This document shows positions 1 to 8,391 of a stretch of DNA of 64,000 nt, in pieces (position 1 is the stretch's first letter; every line of letters begins with the position of its first letter). The position numbers were made by a program, and so were the translations under genes. The notes under the pieces are model-generated. The model searched no databases. It was not told where the DNA came from and was given only the letters and a program-made list of their open reading frames with translations. Origin of the DNA: Ga0077555 sp963761475. GTDB taxonomy: Bacteria; Pseudomonadota; Alphaproteobacteria; Rhizobiales; Hyphomicrobiaceae. The stretch lies in contig CAVXGT010000013.1 of assembly GCA_963761475.1 (NCBI GenBank), positions 186,001 through 250,000 of the forward strand. Reading direction: 5' to 3'.

Positions 1-1
1 T

Positions 2-628
2 TCCGTGGCTCACATGGGCTACGTGACGATGGGCATCTTTACGTTCACGCAACAGGGGCTCGATGGCGCCATCTTCCAGATGCTGAGCCATGGGTTGGTG
101 TCGGCAGCGTTGTTCCTGTGCGTCGGCATCGTCTACGACCGCATGCACACGCGCGAGATCTCGGCCTACGGCGGGCTTGCCGAGCGCATGCCGATCTATG
201 CCACCTGCTTCATGATCTTCACCATGGCGAACGTGGGCCTGCCGGGGACGTCCGGTTTCATCGGCGAGTTCCTCACGCTACTCGGGGCATTCAGGGCCAA
301 CACGTGGGTGGCGCTGTTTGCCACAACAGGCGTGATCCTTTCGGCGGCCTACGGGCTCTACCTCTACCGGCGCATGGTCTTCGGCAAGCTCGAAAAGCCG
401 TCACTGAAGGGCATCATGGACATGGGGCCGCGGGAAATCGCTGTCATGGCGCCGTTGGTGATTCTGACTTTGCTGTTCGGCTTCTATCCCGCGCCAATCC
501 TCGACGTGACGCAGGAATCCGTGCGCAAACTGGTTGCCCAGCATGAAAAGGCGGTCAAGGCGACACGACAGGCATCTTCCTCGACAGCGACGGTGAGCGT
601 GACGGTTCGCCCCGCCGGGAGCCCATGA
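2..628 (+). CDS. nuoM: NADH-quinone oxidoreductase subunit M, C-terminal part
   Basis: This is the last 208 or so residues of the NuoM antiporter-like subunit of respiratory complex I, an inner-membrane proton-pumping protein. The frame is open to the left edge, so the gene begins outside the window; the in-frame GTG at 5 is internal. The opening residues SVAHMGYVTMG and the segments around 'GLPGTSGFIGEF' and 'YGLYLYRRMVFG' are typical of NuoM transmembrane helices late in the protein. The last 40 residues are a Ser/Thr/Ala-rich tail with little conservation. nuoN follows about 100 bases downstream on the same strand, the usual end of an alphaproteobacterial nuo operon. Confidence 0.95.
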   Translation, partial: SVAHMGYVTMGIFTFTQQGLDGAIFQMLSHGLVSAALFLCVGIVYDRMHTREISAYGGLAERMPIYATCFMIFTMANVGLPGTSGFIGEFLTLLGAFRANTWVALFATTGVILSAAYGLYLYRRMVFGKLEKPSLKGIMDMGPREIAVMAPLVILTLLFGFYPAPILDVTQESVRKLVAQHEKAVKATRQASSSTATVSVTVRPAGSP

Positions 629-727
629 GCACTATGCGTGCCGGTTGAACGATAAGCGGTCGGTTGTGGCCGGGTTGGCTCGAATGGGCCACTCGACCCG
701 CCTCTGAAATGAAGTGAGAGACGACAG

Positions 728-2176
728 ATGTCCGCGCTTGAAGTCTATATGCCGCTGCTGCCCGAGATCGTGTTGGTGCTCGGTGCGCTGGCGTTGCTGA
801 TCTATGGCGTGTTCAGGCCGGACACGCAGGATGAAGCCAGCTCGATCATGTGGCTGGCATTGGCTGTCATGGTCGGCTCGGGCGTGGCGATCCTGCATGC
901 CGGTCCGGTGACGTCGCTCTTCAACGGCGCTTTTGTCGACGACGCGTTTGCCCGTTTCCTCAAGCTGCTCATTCTCGCCGGCGCCGGCGGGGCGATGCTG
1001 TTGTGCTTCGATGAGATGCGAGCGGCCAAGGTGCTGCAGTTCGAGTTCCCGGTGCTGCTGCTGCTGGCGACCACCGGCATGTTTATGATGGTCTCGGCTG
1101 GCGACCTGATGGCGCTCTACCTTGGGCTCGAGTTGCAGAGCCTGGCGCTCTACGTGATCGCGGCGATCCGCCGGGATGATGCGCGCTCGAGCGAGGCGGG
1201 ACTGAAGTATTTCGTGCTCGGCGCGCTTTCATCGGGCATGCTGCTCTACGGGGCCTCGTTACTCTACGGCTTTGCCGGGACAACCGCCTTCAGCGGCATT
1301 GCCGAGGCTGCCAGCGCCGCGGGGGCCGGACAGAACTGGCTGCTGGTGCTGGGGCTCGTGTTCCTGCTGGTCGGCATCGCCTTCAAGATTTCGGCCGTGC
1401 CGTTCCATATGTGGACGCCCGATGTCTACCAGGGCGCGCCGACGCCGGTCACCGCGTTTCTGGCAGCGGCGCCCAAGGCTGCGGCGATGGCGCTGTTCGT
1501 GCGGGTCGCGAGCACGGCACTGCCAGGCGTCAAGCCGCAGTGGCAGCAGATCATCGTGTTCCTGGCCATCGCCTCGATGGTGGTGGGGGCGCTCGGTGCG
1601 ATCGGGCAGACCAATATCAAGCGGCTGATGGCCTATTCCTCGATTGCCAACATGGGCTATGCGCTGGTGCCGCTGGCAGCGGGCGGGCCCGAGGGGATCC
1701 AGGGCGTGCTCGTCTACATGACGATCTATATCGTCATGACGCTTGGGGCGTTCGCCTGCGTGCTCGCCATGCGGCGCGACGGCGAGGCGGTGGAGGATAT
1801 CTCCGAGCTGGCTGGGCTCTCGCAAAATAATCTTGCGCTCGCCTTTACGCTGGCAATGTTCATGTTCTCGCTCGCAGGCATTCCACCACTCGGCGGCTTC
1901 TTCGCCAAATTCTACGCCTTCCTGCCCGCAATCAAGGGTGGGCTTTACTGGCTGGCTGTCATCGGTGTGGTCGCCAGCGTGGTCGGAGCCTACTACTACC
2001 TCCGGATCGTCAAGATCATGTTCTTCGACGATGCCAAGGCGCCGTTCTCGCCGGTACGGGCCAAGGAGGGGATTGTGATGGCAGTGGCCCTCGTGCTGGT
2101 TCTCGGATTCGTTGCGCCGTTCGTCGCCTCGCCGCTGGTCGAGGCGGCTGGTGTCGCCGCCCAATCGTTCAAATAG
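728..2176 (+). CDS. nuoN: NADH-quinone oxidoreductase subunit N
   Basis: NuoN is the third antiporter-like membrane subunit of complex I and takes part in proton translocation coupled to NADH oxidation by quinone. The 482-residue product has the family's usual length and about 14 hydrophobic segments. The conserved charged residues are visible: Glu135 in 'LGLELQSLALYV', Lys220 and His227 in 'FKISAVPFHMWTPDVYQG'. It follows nuoM directly and is followed after 12 bases by birA, a common arrangement in Alphaproteobacteria. The ATG at 728 is preceded by a purine-rich stretch (gtgagagacgacag). Confidence 0.97.
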   Translation: MSALEVYMPLLPEIVLVLGALALLIYGVFRPDTQDEASSIMWLALAVMVGSGVAILHAGPVTSLFNGAFVDDAFARFLKLLILAGAGGAMLLCFDEMRAAKVLQFEFPVLLLLATTGMFMMVSAGDLMALYLGLELQSLALYVIAAIRRDDARSSEAGLKYFVLGALSSGMLLYGASLLYGFAGTTAFSGIAEAASAAGAGQNWLLVLGLVFLLVGIAFKISAVPFHMWTPDVYQGAPTPVTAFLAAAPKAAAMALFVRVASTALPGVKPQWQQIIVFLAIASMVVGALGAIGQTNIKRLMAYSSIANMGYALVPLAAGGPEGIQGVLVYMTIYIVMTLGAFACVLAMRRDGEAVEDISELAGLSQNNLALAFTLAMFMFSLAGIPPLGGFFAKFYAFLPAIKGGLYWLAVIGVVASVVGAYYYLRIVKIMFFDDAKAPFSPVRAKEGIVMAVALVLVLGFVAPFVASPLVEAAGVAAQSFK

Positions 2177-2188
2177 TCTGCGGGTTTG

Positions 2189-2956
2189 ATGGCAAAACTC
2201 TCGATTCCCATGGGGTGGGATCACGTCGCACTCGATGAGGTCGATTCCACGAACGCGGAGGCGTTGCGGCGCAGTGCGGCAGGCCATTGTGGGCCCTCGT
2301 GGATCACGGCACGGCTGCAGACTGCGGGACGGGGTCGGTCCGGGAGGACCTGGAGTACACCAAGCGGGAATCTTGCGGCAACGCTGCTGTTTGCGCCTGG
2401 GTCGGCGCTGGTGCACCTGCCGGAGCTGGCATTGGTTGCCGGCGTCGCGGTCCACCAGACGGTCGTCGATGCACTCGGCAGGCAGGGAGAGCCACACATC
2501 CGGCTCAAATGGCCAAACGACGTGCTGATCCGTGGGGCCAAGGTATCGGGCATCCTGATCGAGACGACGACGATAGGCGGTCAACTACTTGCGGCTGTCG
2601 GCATCGGTATCAACGTCGTCTCTGCGCCCGAACTCCCCGACAGGGCTGTGACCTGGCTCGCCGCACAGTCCGGCATTCAAGCCGATTTCGATCGACTGAG
2701 CGCGACACTCGCCCGGTCTTTGCACGCCGAGATCGAGACGTGGGCTGGCGGCCGCAACTTCGCGGCAGTTCGGGAGCGGTGGTTGGCGCGGTCAGTGGGC
2801 CTTGGCCAGGTCATATCGGTGAACACGGGAAAAGGTGGCGAGGAAGGCCGGTTTGCCGGGCTCGATGCCGACGGCGGCCTGCTGCTGGAGCTGGCGGGGG
2901 GCGAAATGCGCAAGTTCAGCTATGGCGACGTGGCGCTAGTGGCTTCCGCCTGCTAA
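2189..2956 (+). CDS. birA: biotin--[acetyl-CoA-carboxylase] ligase
   Basis: Biotin protein ligase activates biotin with ATP and transfers it to the lysine of biotin carboxyl carrier proteins. The 255-residue product contains only the catalytic core: the biotinyl-AMP loop GRGRSGR at residues 48-54 and KWPNDV at 107-112, followed by the small C-terminal domain. The N-terminal helix-turn-helix of the E. coli bifunctional repressor is absent, so this should be an enzyme only. A TTG precedes the ATG by one codon; the ATG at 2189 is the preferred start. In many relatives a type III pantothenate kinase gene (coaX) lies between birA and the RNase J gene; it is missing here. Confidence 0.93.
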   Translation: MAKLSIPMGWDHVALDEVDSTNAEALRRSAAGHCGPSWITARLQTAGRGRSGRTWSTPSGNLAATLLFAPGSALVHLPELALVAGVAVHQTVVDALGRQGEPHIRLKWPNDVLIRGAKVSGILIETTTIGGQLLAAVGIGINVVSAPELPDRAVTWLAAQSGIQADFDRLSATLARSLHAEIETWAGGRNFAAVRERWLARSVGLGQVISVNTGKGGEEGRFAGLDADGGLLLELAGGEMRKFSYGDVALVASAC

Positions 2957-3016
2957 GGCTTCAACCGTAGATAGACTGGGCGGCGCGAGCCGAGCACCCA
3001 AGGAAAGTTGCCAATC

Positions 3017-4741
3017 ATGCCTGTTGCCAATACCTCGAAATCCTCCGGGCGCACTGGAAGTGGGCAGGACGAGCTCACATTCGTCGCCCTCGGCGGTCTC
3101 GGCGAGGTGGGCATGAATTGCTACCTTTACGGGCTCGGTCCACCAAATGCGCGCCAATGGCTGATGGTCGACCTGGGAATCACGTTTCCCGAGGGAGAGT
3201 TCGATCCGGGCGTGGATGTGATCTTCCCCGACCTGGCATTCATCGAAGGGGAACGACGGGGGCTTGCCGGCATTGTCGTGACGCACGCGCACGAAGATCA
3301 CCTGGGCGCCATCATCGAGTTGTGGCCACGATTGCAGGTGCCCGTCTATGCGACGCCTTTCACAGCAACGTTCCTGAAGGCGAAGATCCAGGAGAACGCG
3401 CCCGGGCTCAAGATCCCGGTGCGGGAGATCCCGCTAGGGGGCAAATTCGAGGTTGGCCCGTTCGCCTGCGAATTCGTCAGCATGACGCACTCTATTCCGG
3501 AGCCCTCGGCGCTCGCCCTACATACGCCGCACGGGACCGTACTCCACACCGGTGACTGGAAGCTCGATAGTCACCCTCTGGTGGGCCAGCCGCCGGACGA
3601 GGCACGCTTGAAAGCGCTGGGTGACGGCGGCATCGTTGCGCTGGTTTGCGATTCCACCAACGCCTTCCGCGATGGCCGTTCGCCTTCCGAAGAGGAAGTC
3701 GCCCGCTCGCTTACGGATATCGTCCGACGGGCCAAGCGGCGCGTAGTTGTGACGTCGTTCGCCTCCAACGTGGCGCGGATCCGGGCCGTCGCCAATGCGG
3801 CCCAGGAAACCGGGCGCAATCTCGTCGTCGCGGGGCGGGCATTGCACCGGGCGATCCAGGTGGCGATCGATACGGGTTACCTGCCGCAGGGGTTTCGCTA
3901 CTACGACCAGCAGGAATTCTCGTATCTCGCGCCGCACGAGGTGCTGGCAATCGCCACCGGGAGCCAAGGTGAGAGCCGGGCGGCCATGGCGCGGATTGCC
4001 AATGGCGATCATCCGCACATTGCGCTCGGCGCAGATGACACGGTGATCTTTTCCTCCCGCACGATCCCGGGCAACGAGAAGCCAATCAGCCGCATCCAGA
4101 ACGCGCTGGCGCGCGCGGGCGTGAACATCGTGACAGACAACGAGGCCCTGGTGCATGTCACCGGCCACCCGCGACGCGACGAGCTCCGCCAGATGTACGA
4201 TTGGATCAAGCCGAAGCTCGCCATTCCCATGCACGGCGAGGTGCGCCACCTCAAGGAGCACGCGCGGATTGCGCGCGAGCAGGGCGTGGGGCAAGTGCTG
4301 ACGCCCGTCAACGGCGAGGTCGTCATGATCGCACCGGGACGGCCGGGGATCATCGACGAAGCGCCGACAGGGCGTCTTTTCCGTGACGGACGGCTCATCA
4401 TCCGCGCCGATTCCGATTCTGTCCGCGAGCGACGCAAACTCGCCTTCGTCGGTTTGGCCGCCATCTCACTGGTACTCGGTCGGAAGGGGGAAGTTCTCGC
4501 GGATCCCGAAATCGCACTCGATGGTATTCCCTATGAGGACGCCGACGGGCGCGACATGGAGGATATCGTGTTCGATGCCGTCGAGGGATGCCTGAAGGGC
4601 ATTCCGGCACAGCGGCGCCGCGACGTCGGCACGGTGCGAGAGGCGGTACGTCGCTCGGTGCGCTCTGCGATCGACCAGGCCTGGGGGAAGCGCCCGATCG
4701 TGAAGGTTTTCGTTGCCCAGGTTGCCGCCGGCAAGAGCTGA
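3017..4741 (+). CDS. rnj: ribonuclease J
   Basis: RNase J is a metallo-beta-lactamase/beta-CASP nuclease with endonuclease and 5'-3' exonuclease activity, acting in rRNA maturation and mRNA decay in the cytoplasm. The 574-residue product has the zinc-binding HAHEDH motif at residues 90-95, the later MTHSIPEP and HTGDWK segments, the beta-CASP region with 'HVTGHPRRDELRQM', and the RNase J C-terminal domain. An in-frame TTG lies three codons upstream of the chosen ATG; AGGA at 3001-3004 is better spaced for the ATG at 3017. It sits 60 bases after birA on the same strand. Confidence 0.95.
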   Translation: MPVANTSKSSGRTGSGQDELTFVALGGLGEVGMNCYLYGLGPPNARQWLMVDLGITFPEGEFDPGVDVIFPDLAFIEGERRGLAGIVVTHAHEDHLGAIIELWPRLQVPVYATPFTATFLKAKIQENAPGLKIPVREIPLGGKFEVGPFACEFVSMTHSIPEPSALALHTPHGTVLHTGDWKLDSHPLVGQPPDEARLKALGDGGIVALVCDSTNAFRDGRSPSEEEVARSLTDIVRRAKRRVVVTSFASNVARIRAVANAAQETGRNLVVAGRALHRAIQVAIDTGYLPQGFRYYDQQEFSYLAPHEVLAIATGSQGESRAAMARIANGDHPHIALGADDTVIFSSRTIPGNEKPISRIQNALARAGVNIVTDNEALVHVTGHPRRDELRQMYDWIKPKLAIPMHGEVRHLKEHARIAREQGVGQVLTPVNGEVVMIAPGRPGIIDEAPTGRLFRDGRLIIRADSDSVRERRKLAFVGLAAISLVLGRKGEVLADPEIALDGIPYEDADGRDMEDIVFDAVEGCLKGIPAQRRRDVGTVREAVRRSVRSAIDQAWGKRPIVKVFVAQVAAGKS

Positions 4742-4786
4742 GCGCGAAGCCGGCGCGCGCTGCCCCATAACAAGGAATGACGTGCC

Positions 4787-5536
4787 ATGTTGCCATTGAA
4801 AGGCCGGGTTGCCATCGTCACGGGATCGGCGCGTAACATCGGGCGGGCAACCGCGATGATGCTGGCGCAGGATGGCGCCGACGTGATGGTTCACGCCCGC
4901 TCCGATGGGGAAGGCGTCGCGGCGACTGTGGCTGCGCTAAAGGCGATTGGCGTCAACTCCGCCGGGCACCTCGCCGACCTGTCGACGGAAGACGGTGCGC
5001 AATCACTCATGGCCGCAACGGTTGCATCGCTCGGCGCGCCGACGATCCTGATCAACAACGCCGCGGTTCGGCGCAACACGCCGATCACCGAGATGACGTT
5101 TGCGGAGTGGCGGAGTGTGCTGGGATCGAGCCTGGACTGTGCATTCCTGATGACCCAACTGAGCGTGCCGCACATGATCTCGGCCAAGTGGGGGCGGATC
5201 GTCAATCTCGGGGGTATCTCGATGTTTCGTGGCCTTGCGGGGCGCGCCCATGTGTCAGCAGCCAAGGCCGGCATGATCGGCATGACGCGGTCGCTTGCGA
5301 GTGAGCTCGGGCCGCATGGCATAACGGTCAATGTGGTCGCGCCCGGTTCGATCGAGACTGTTCGCGGCACGGCGGCGGGCGGGCGCCCGGGGACCACTAC
5401 GGAGGCCGGAGTTCCGGTCGGGCGACGCGGAGAACCCGACGAGATCGCCCATGCCATTCGCATGTTGTGTCACCCCTTGGGCGCCTACACGACGGGGCAG
5501 ACGATCCAGGTCAACGGTGGCAGTCACTACATCTGA
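4787..5536 (+). CDS. SDR-family protein lacking the catalytic Ser/Tyr
   Basis: The 249-residue product has the Rossmann fold of classical short-chain dehydrogenases: the cofactor loop TGSARNIG at 12-19, NNAA at 90-93 and the C-terminal 'QTIQVNGGSH' typical of 3-oxoacyl-ACP-reductase-like members. The active site is not canonical. In the usual YxxxK motif the lysine is present (Lys160) but the tyrosine position holds Val156 (HVSAAK), and the serine thirteen residues before it is Gly143 (NLGGIS). It may bind nucleotide without catalysing the usual hydride transfer, or use other residues. AAGGA at 4771-4775 is an acceptable ribosome-binding site. It lies 45 bases after rnj. Confidence 0.88.
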   Translation: MLPLKGRVAIVTGSARNIGRATAMMLAQDGADVMVHARSDGEGVAATVAALKAIGVNSAGHLADLSTEDGAQSLMAATVASLGAPTILINNAAVRRNTPITEMTFAEWRSVLGSSLDCAFLMTQLSVPHMISAKWGRIVNLGGISMFRGLAGRAHVSAAKAGMIGMTRSLASELGPHGITVNVVAPGSIETVRGTAAGGRPGTTTEAGVPVGRRGEPDEIAHAIRMLCHPLGAYTTGQTIQVNGGSHYI

Positions 5537-5697
5537 GCGGTAAGGCCTCAGGCCTTCAAGCCCGCCGAAATACAGCCATCAAGTCGCGAGACACTTCGCC
5601 CCGCAAGACGTCGGCTGGTGCTTCGATCCGGGTTGTTGTGGCGCGGAGGCCAGTGGCTACGGCTGACGCTAGGGATTCATGCATGAGGAGCTTTGCC

Positions 5698-6348
5698 ATG
5701 CTGCGCTCAACGATGCGTTGGACTTTCGGTCGCCGGCTCGCTGCCGCCGTCACTGCGGTCGGGATCATGGCGGCGGGGCTGGTCGAGGTCCGTGCTGCAG
5801 GCGGCGTCCAGGCGGGCAAGCCCGCGCCAGACTTCACCGCTACCGACAGTGCGGGAAAGACAGTGAAGCTCTCGCAGTTCCTCGGCAAGACGGTGATCCT
5901 CGAGTGGACCAACCACGACTGCCCCTATGTGCAGAAGCACTACGGCACCGGGACGATGCAGGAGTTGCAGAAGTACGCTGTGGGCAAAGGCGCGGTTTGG
6001 CTCAGCGTGATCTCGTCGGCGCCGGGACGGCAGGGCCATGTCAACGGGGTCGAGGCCGACAAGTTGACCGATGACAGGAAGGCTTCCCCCACAGCAGTAT
6101 TGCTGGATGCCGATGGCAAGCTTGGACGCCTCTATGGAGCAGCGACGACACCGCACATGTTCGTCATCGCGCCGAAAGGGACGCTGGCTTATATGGGCGG
6201 CATCGACGACAAGCCGTCGAGCAATCCTGACACGATCAAGACGGCACGACCCTATGTGCGTGAGGCAATCGATGCACTGGCGGCCGGTAAGCCGGTGAAG
6301 ACGGCGGTGGCTCGTCCCTATGGGTGCTCGGTCAAGTACGGCGATTAG
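5698..6348 (+). CDS. secreted redoxin-domain (AhpC/TSA-like) protein
   Basis: A 216-residue protein with an N-terminal signal sequence (hydrophobic segment about residues 12-33, ending near VRAAGG) and a thioredoxin-fold redoxin domain starting at 'KPAPDFTATDSAGK'. The conserved motif NHDCPYVQKHY carries Cys75, and a second cysteine sits in the tail motif YGCSVKY (Cys210), a pattern seen in a family of periplasmic thioredoxin-like proteins. It probably acts on disulfides or peroxides in the envelope, but the substrate is unknown. The frame is open well upstream; the ATG at 5698 is chosen because GAGGAG lies seven bases before it and because it gives a normal signal peptide. Confidence 0.85.
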   Translation: MLRSTMRWTFGRRLAAAVTAVGIMAAGLVEVRAAGGVQAGKPAPDFTATDSAGKTVKLSQFLGKTVILEWTNHDCPYVQKHYGTGTMQELQKYAVGKGAVWLSVISSAPGRQGHVNGVEADKLTDDRKASPTAVLLDADGKLGRLYGAATTPHMFVIAPKGTLAYMGGIDDKPSSNPDTIKTARPYVREAIDALAAGKPVKTAVARPYGCSVKYGD

Positions 6349-6421
6349 GGCACAGTGCGTTGGCTCGATACGGCGCGATGACGTGTAGCGATGTGGGGCC
6401 GGGCGCTGCCCGTCGCGTTTA

Positions 6422-7249
6422 TCAGCTCGCCAGCTCGCGCGAGCGTTTGGTTGCGGCGGCAATCGCTTCGGTCATGAGTGGCTGCATGCCCTGGTCAGCC
6501 ATCAGCACCTGAAGGGCTGCATACGTCGTGCCGTTCGGCGAGGTGACGTTCTTGCGCAATTGATCGGCGCCGACGTCCGCCCACTGGTGCATCAGCTCGC
6601 CAGAGCCCGTTACAGTGGCGCGCGCGAGCTTCATGGCCAGATCCGGCGCGAGACCGGCGGCAACGCCGGCTGCGGCAAGGCACTCGGTCAGATAGAAGAC
6701 ATAAGCCGGACCCGAGCCAGAGACGGCGGTGACCGGATCGATCAGGGCCTCGTCATCGACCCAGGCCACTTCACCGATGGCCGAGAGCAGCGCGTCGCAC
6801 AGCGCCTTCTGTTTGGCTGTGACGTGGGCGTTGGGAGCGGCGACGGTGATACCGCGGCCGACGGCTGCCGGCGTGTTGGGAATCGAGCGCACCACGGCGG
6901 TGGAGGCTGGGAGGTGCTTTTCGAACCCGGCGATGGTTTTGCCGGCGGCGATCGAAAGCACCACGGTTTGTGGCCCGGCGATGCGGGCCAACGGAGGGAA
7001 AACATCGTCCATGATCTGCGGCTTGACGGCCATCAGTAAGACGGCTGGGGGGGCCGGCCGGGCGGGCATGGTGGCGTGGGCGGTTATGCCGTGCTTCTCC
7101 AACAAGGCCTTGATCGGAGGCGGGGGTGCGGGATCCTGGACCACCACGCGGGCGGTATCGATGCCGCCTGCGAGCCAGCCGGCCAGCATTGCGCCACCCA
7201 TATTGCCGGCGCCGGCAAGGACGAGATCGCCATCGAGGGGAAGTGTCAT
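6422..7249 (-). CDS. proC: pyrroline-5-carboxylate reductase
   Basis: ProC reduces 1-pyrroline-5-carboxylate to L-proline with NAD(P)H, the last step of proline synthesis. The 275-residue product begins with the Rossmann motif GAGNMGGAML and contains the ProC signature region around 'DEALIDPVTAVSGSGPAYVFYL', ending with the dimerisation helices ('LRKNVTSPNGTTYAAL'). Length and start are normal for the family; AGGA precedes the ATG. It is on the minus strand, convergent with the redoxin gene. Confidence 0.96.
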   Translation of the reverse strand: MTLPLDGDLVLAGAGNMGGAMLAGWLAGGIDTARVVVQDPAPPPPIKALLEKHGITAHATMPARPAPPAVLLMAVKPQIMDDVFPPLARIAGPQTVVLSIAAGKTIAGFEKHLPASTAVVRSIPNTPAAVGRGITVAAPNAHVTAKQKALCDALLSAIGEVAWVDDEALIDPVTAVSGSGPAYVFYLTECLAAAGVAAGLAPDLAMKLARATVTGSGELMHQWADVGADQLRKNVTSPNGTTYAALQVLMADQGMQPLMTEAIAAATKRSRELAS

Positions 7250-7363
7250 GGTCTCAGTTCCTGCGGTTTGGACTGGTCTTGGACAAGCGTAAGGCCGACG
7301 CGCGTCACGGGGCGGGTTCGAGCACCGTCTGCAGCATGGTGCGTTGCCTGGGTCTGGTCATGA

Positions 7364-8377
7364 TCACACGATCTCGGCTACCTGCACAATTCTTCGCTCG
7401 TCGATGGATCTCAGGGCCGCGTTGGTGACGGCAACGGTATAGGTGCTGTCCTCGCCATCGGGTAGGTGGCTGCGGCGGCCTGCCAGCTCGGCTTCGAAGG
7501 CAGCGACCTCCCACTCATAGGCTGGGCTTGCCGCGTAAGTTTCCTGGCGCTCGCCGTCGCCGTCGCGGATTGTGACGACGTGATCCTTGGCCCACCGCAG
7601 CGGCGAGGTGGCGAGCATGCCTTTGGTGCCCTCGATCAGTAGGCTGTTGACGCCGTGCGCCACCTGACGGGTGGCGCGGACCTGGGCGTGGCCACCGCCC
7701 GAAAGGCGGCCCTGCAGGATGAAGGTGTCATCGGAGCCGCCCGCGCGGCGGTCGGGCGTCGTGAAGGCCGCGACCTCGACGATCCTTTCTCCACTCACCC
7801 ACTGGACGAGATCGATCAAGTGGACGCCGACGTCGTACATGACACCGCTTTGGGCGATATCGAGGCGCCAGGTCTTGCGGGGTGGCATGGCCGAGGTGCG
7901 CTCGAGCGACATGGAGACGATGGCGCCAAGTGCTCCTGATTGCGCGATGGCGCGCGCGCGGGTAACGGCCTCATCAAGGCGGATCTGATGTGCGATCCGG
8001 AGGATCACGCCTGCCTGCGCGCAGGCCTCGACCATCTCGCGCGCCTCGGTGTAGCGCATGGCGAACGGCTTTTCGCAGAGCATGTTGCAGCCGTGACGTG
8101 CCCCCAAGAGCACGGCTTCGCGGTGCATGGCATTGGGCAGCGCGATGTAGACGGCATCGACACCGGGGTCGGCCATCAGGGAGGGCAAGTCCGCGTGGGT
8201 CCGCGGGACAGCGAAGCGCTCGGCGAAGGCCCGGGTTTTGGCGGGCGTGCTGCCCAGGCAGGCGACTAGCTCGGAGCCCGCGCTCTTTACGATCGCGGGC
8301 GCCACGAAATCAGTCGCCGCCCAACCCAGTCCGACGATCGCCCAGCGGACCGGGCATGCCGGCGTAGTCATGCCCAT
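7364..8377 (-). CDS. Gfo/Idh/MocA-family oxidoreductase
   Basis: A 337-residue NAD(P)-dependent oxidoreductase of the Gfo/Idh/MocA family, which acts on sugars, inositols and related polyols. The N-terminal Rossmann motif GLGWAATDFVAP is followed by the family's EKPF motif in 'MLCEKPFAMRYTEA' and a C-terminal alpha/beta domain with 'YDVGVHLIDLVQW'. The substrate cannot be read from sequence. A second ATG two codons in (8371) is an alternative start. The gene starts only 14 bases after the DAHP synthase stop codon, so the two are probably co-transcribed although no pathway link is obvious. Confidence 0.9.
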   Translation of the reverse strand: MGMTTPACPVRWAIVGLGWAATDFVAPAIVKSAGSELVACLGSTPAKTRAFAERFAVPRTHADLPSLMADPGVDAVYIALPNAMHREAVLLGARHGCNMLCEKPFAMRYTEAREMVEACAQAGVILRIAHQIRLDEAVTRARAIAQSGALGAIVSMSLERTSAMPPRKTWRLDIAQSGVMYDVGVHLIDLVQWVSGERIVEVAAFTTPDRRAGGSDDTFILQGRLSGGGHAQVRATRQVAHGVNSLLIEGTKGMLATSPLRWAKDHVVTIRDGDGERQETYAASPAYEWEVAAFEAELAGRRSHLPDGEDSTYTVAVTNAALRSIDERRIVQVAEIV

Positions 8378-8391
8378 GCCGTGCCGCCCGC

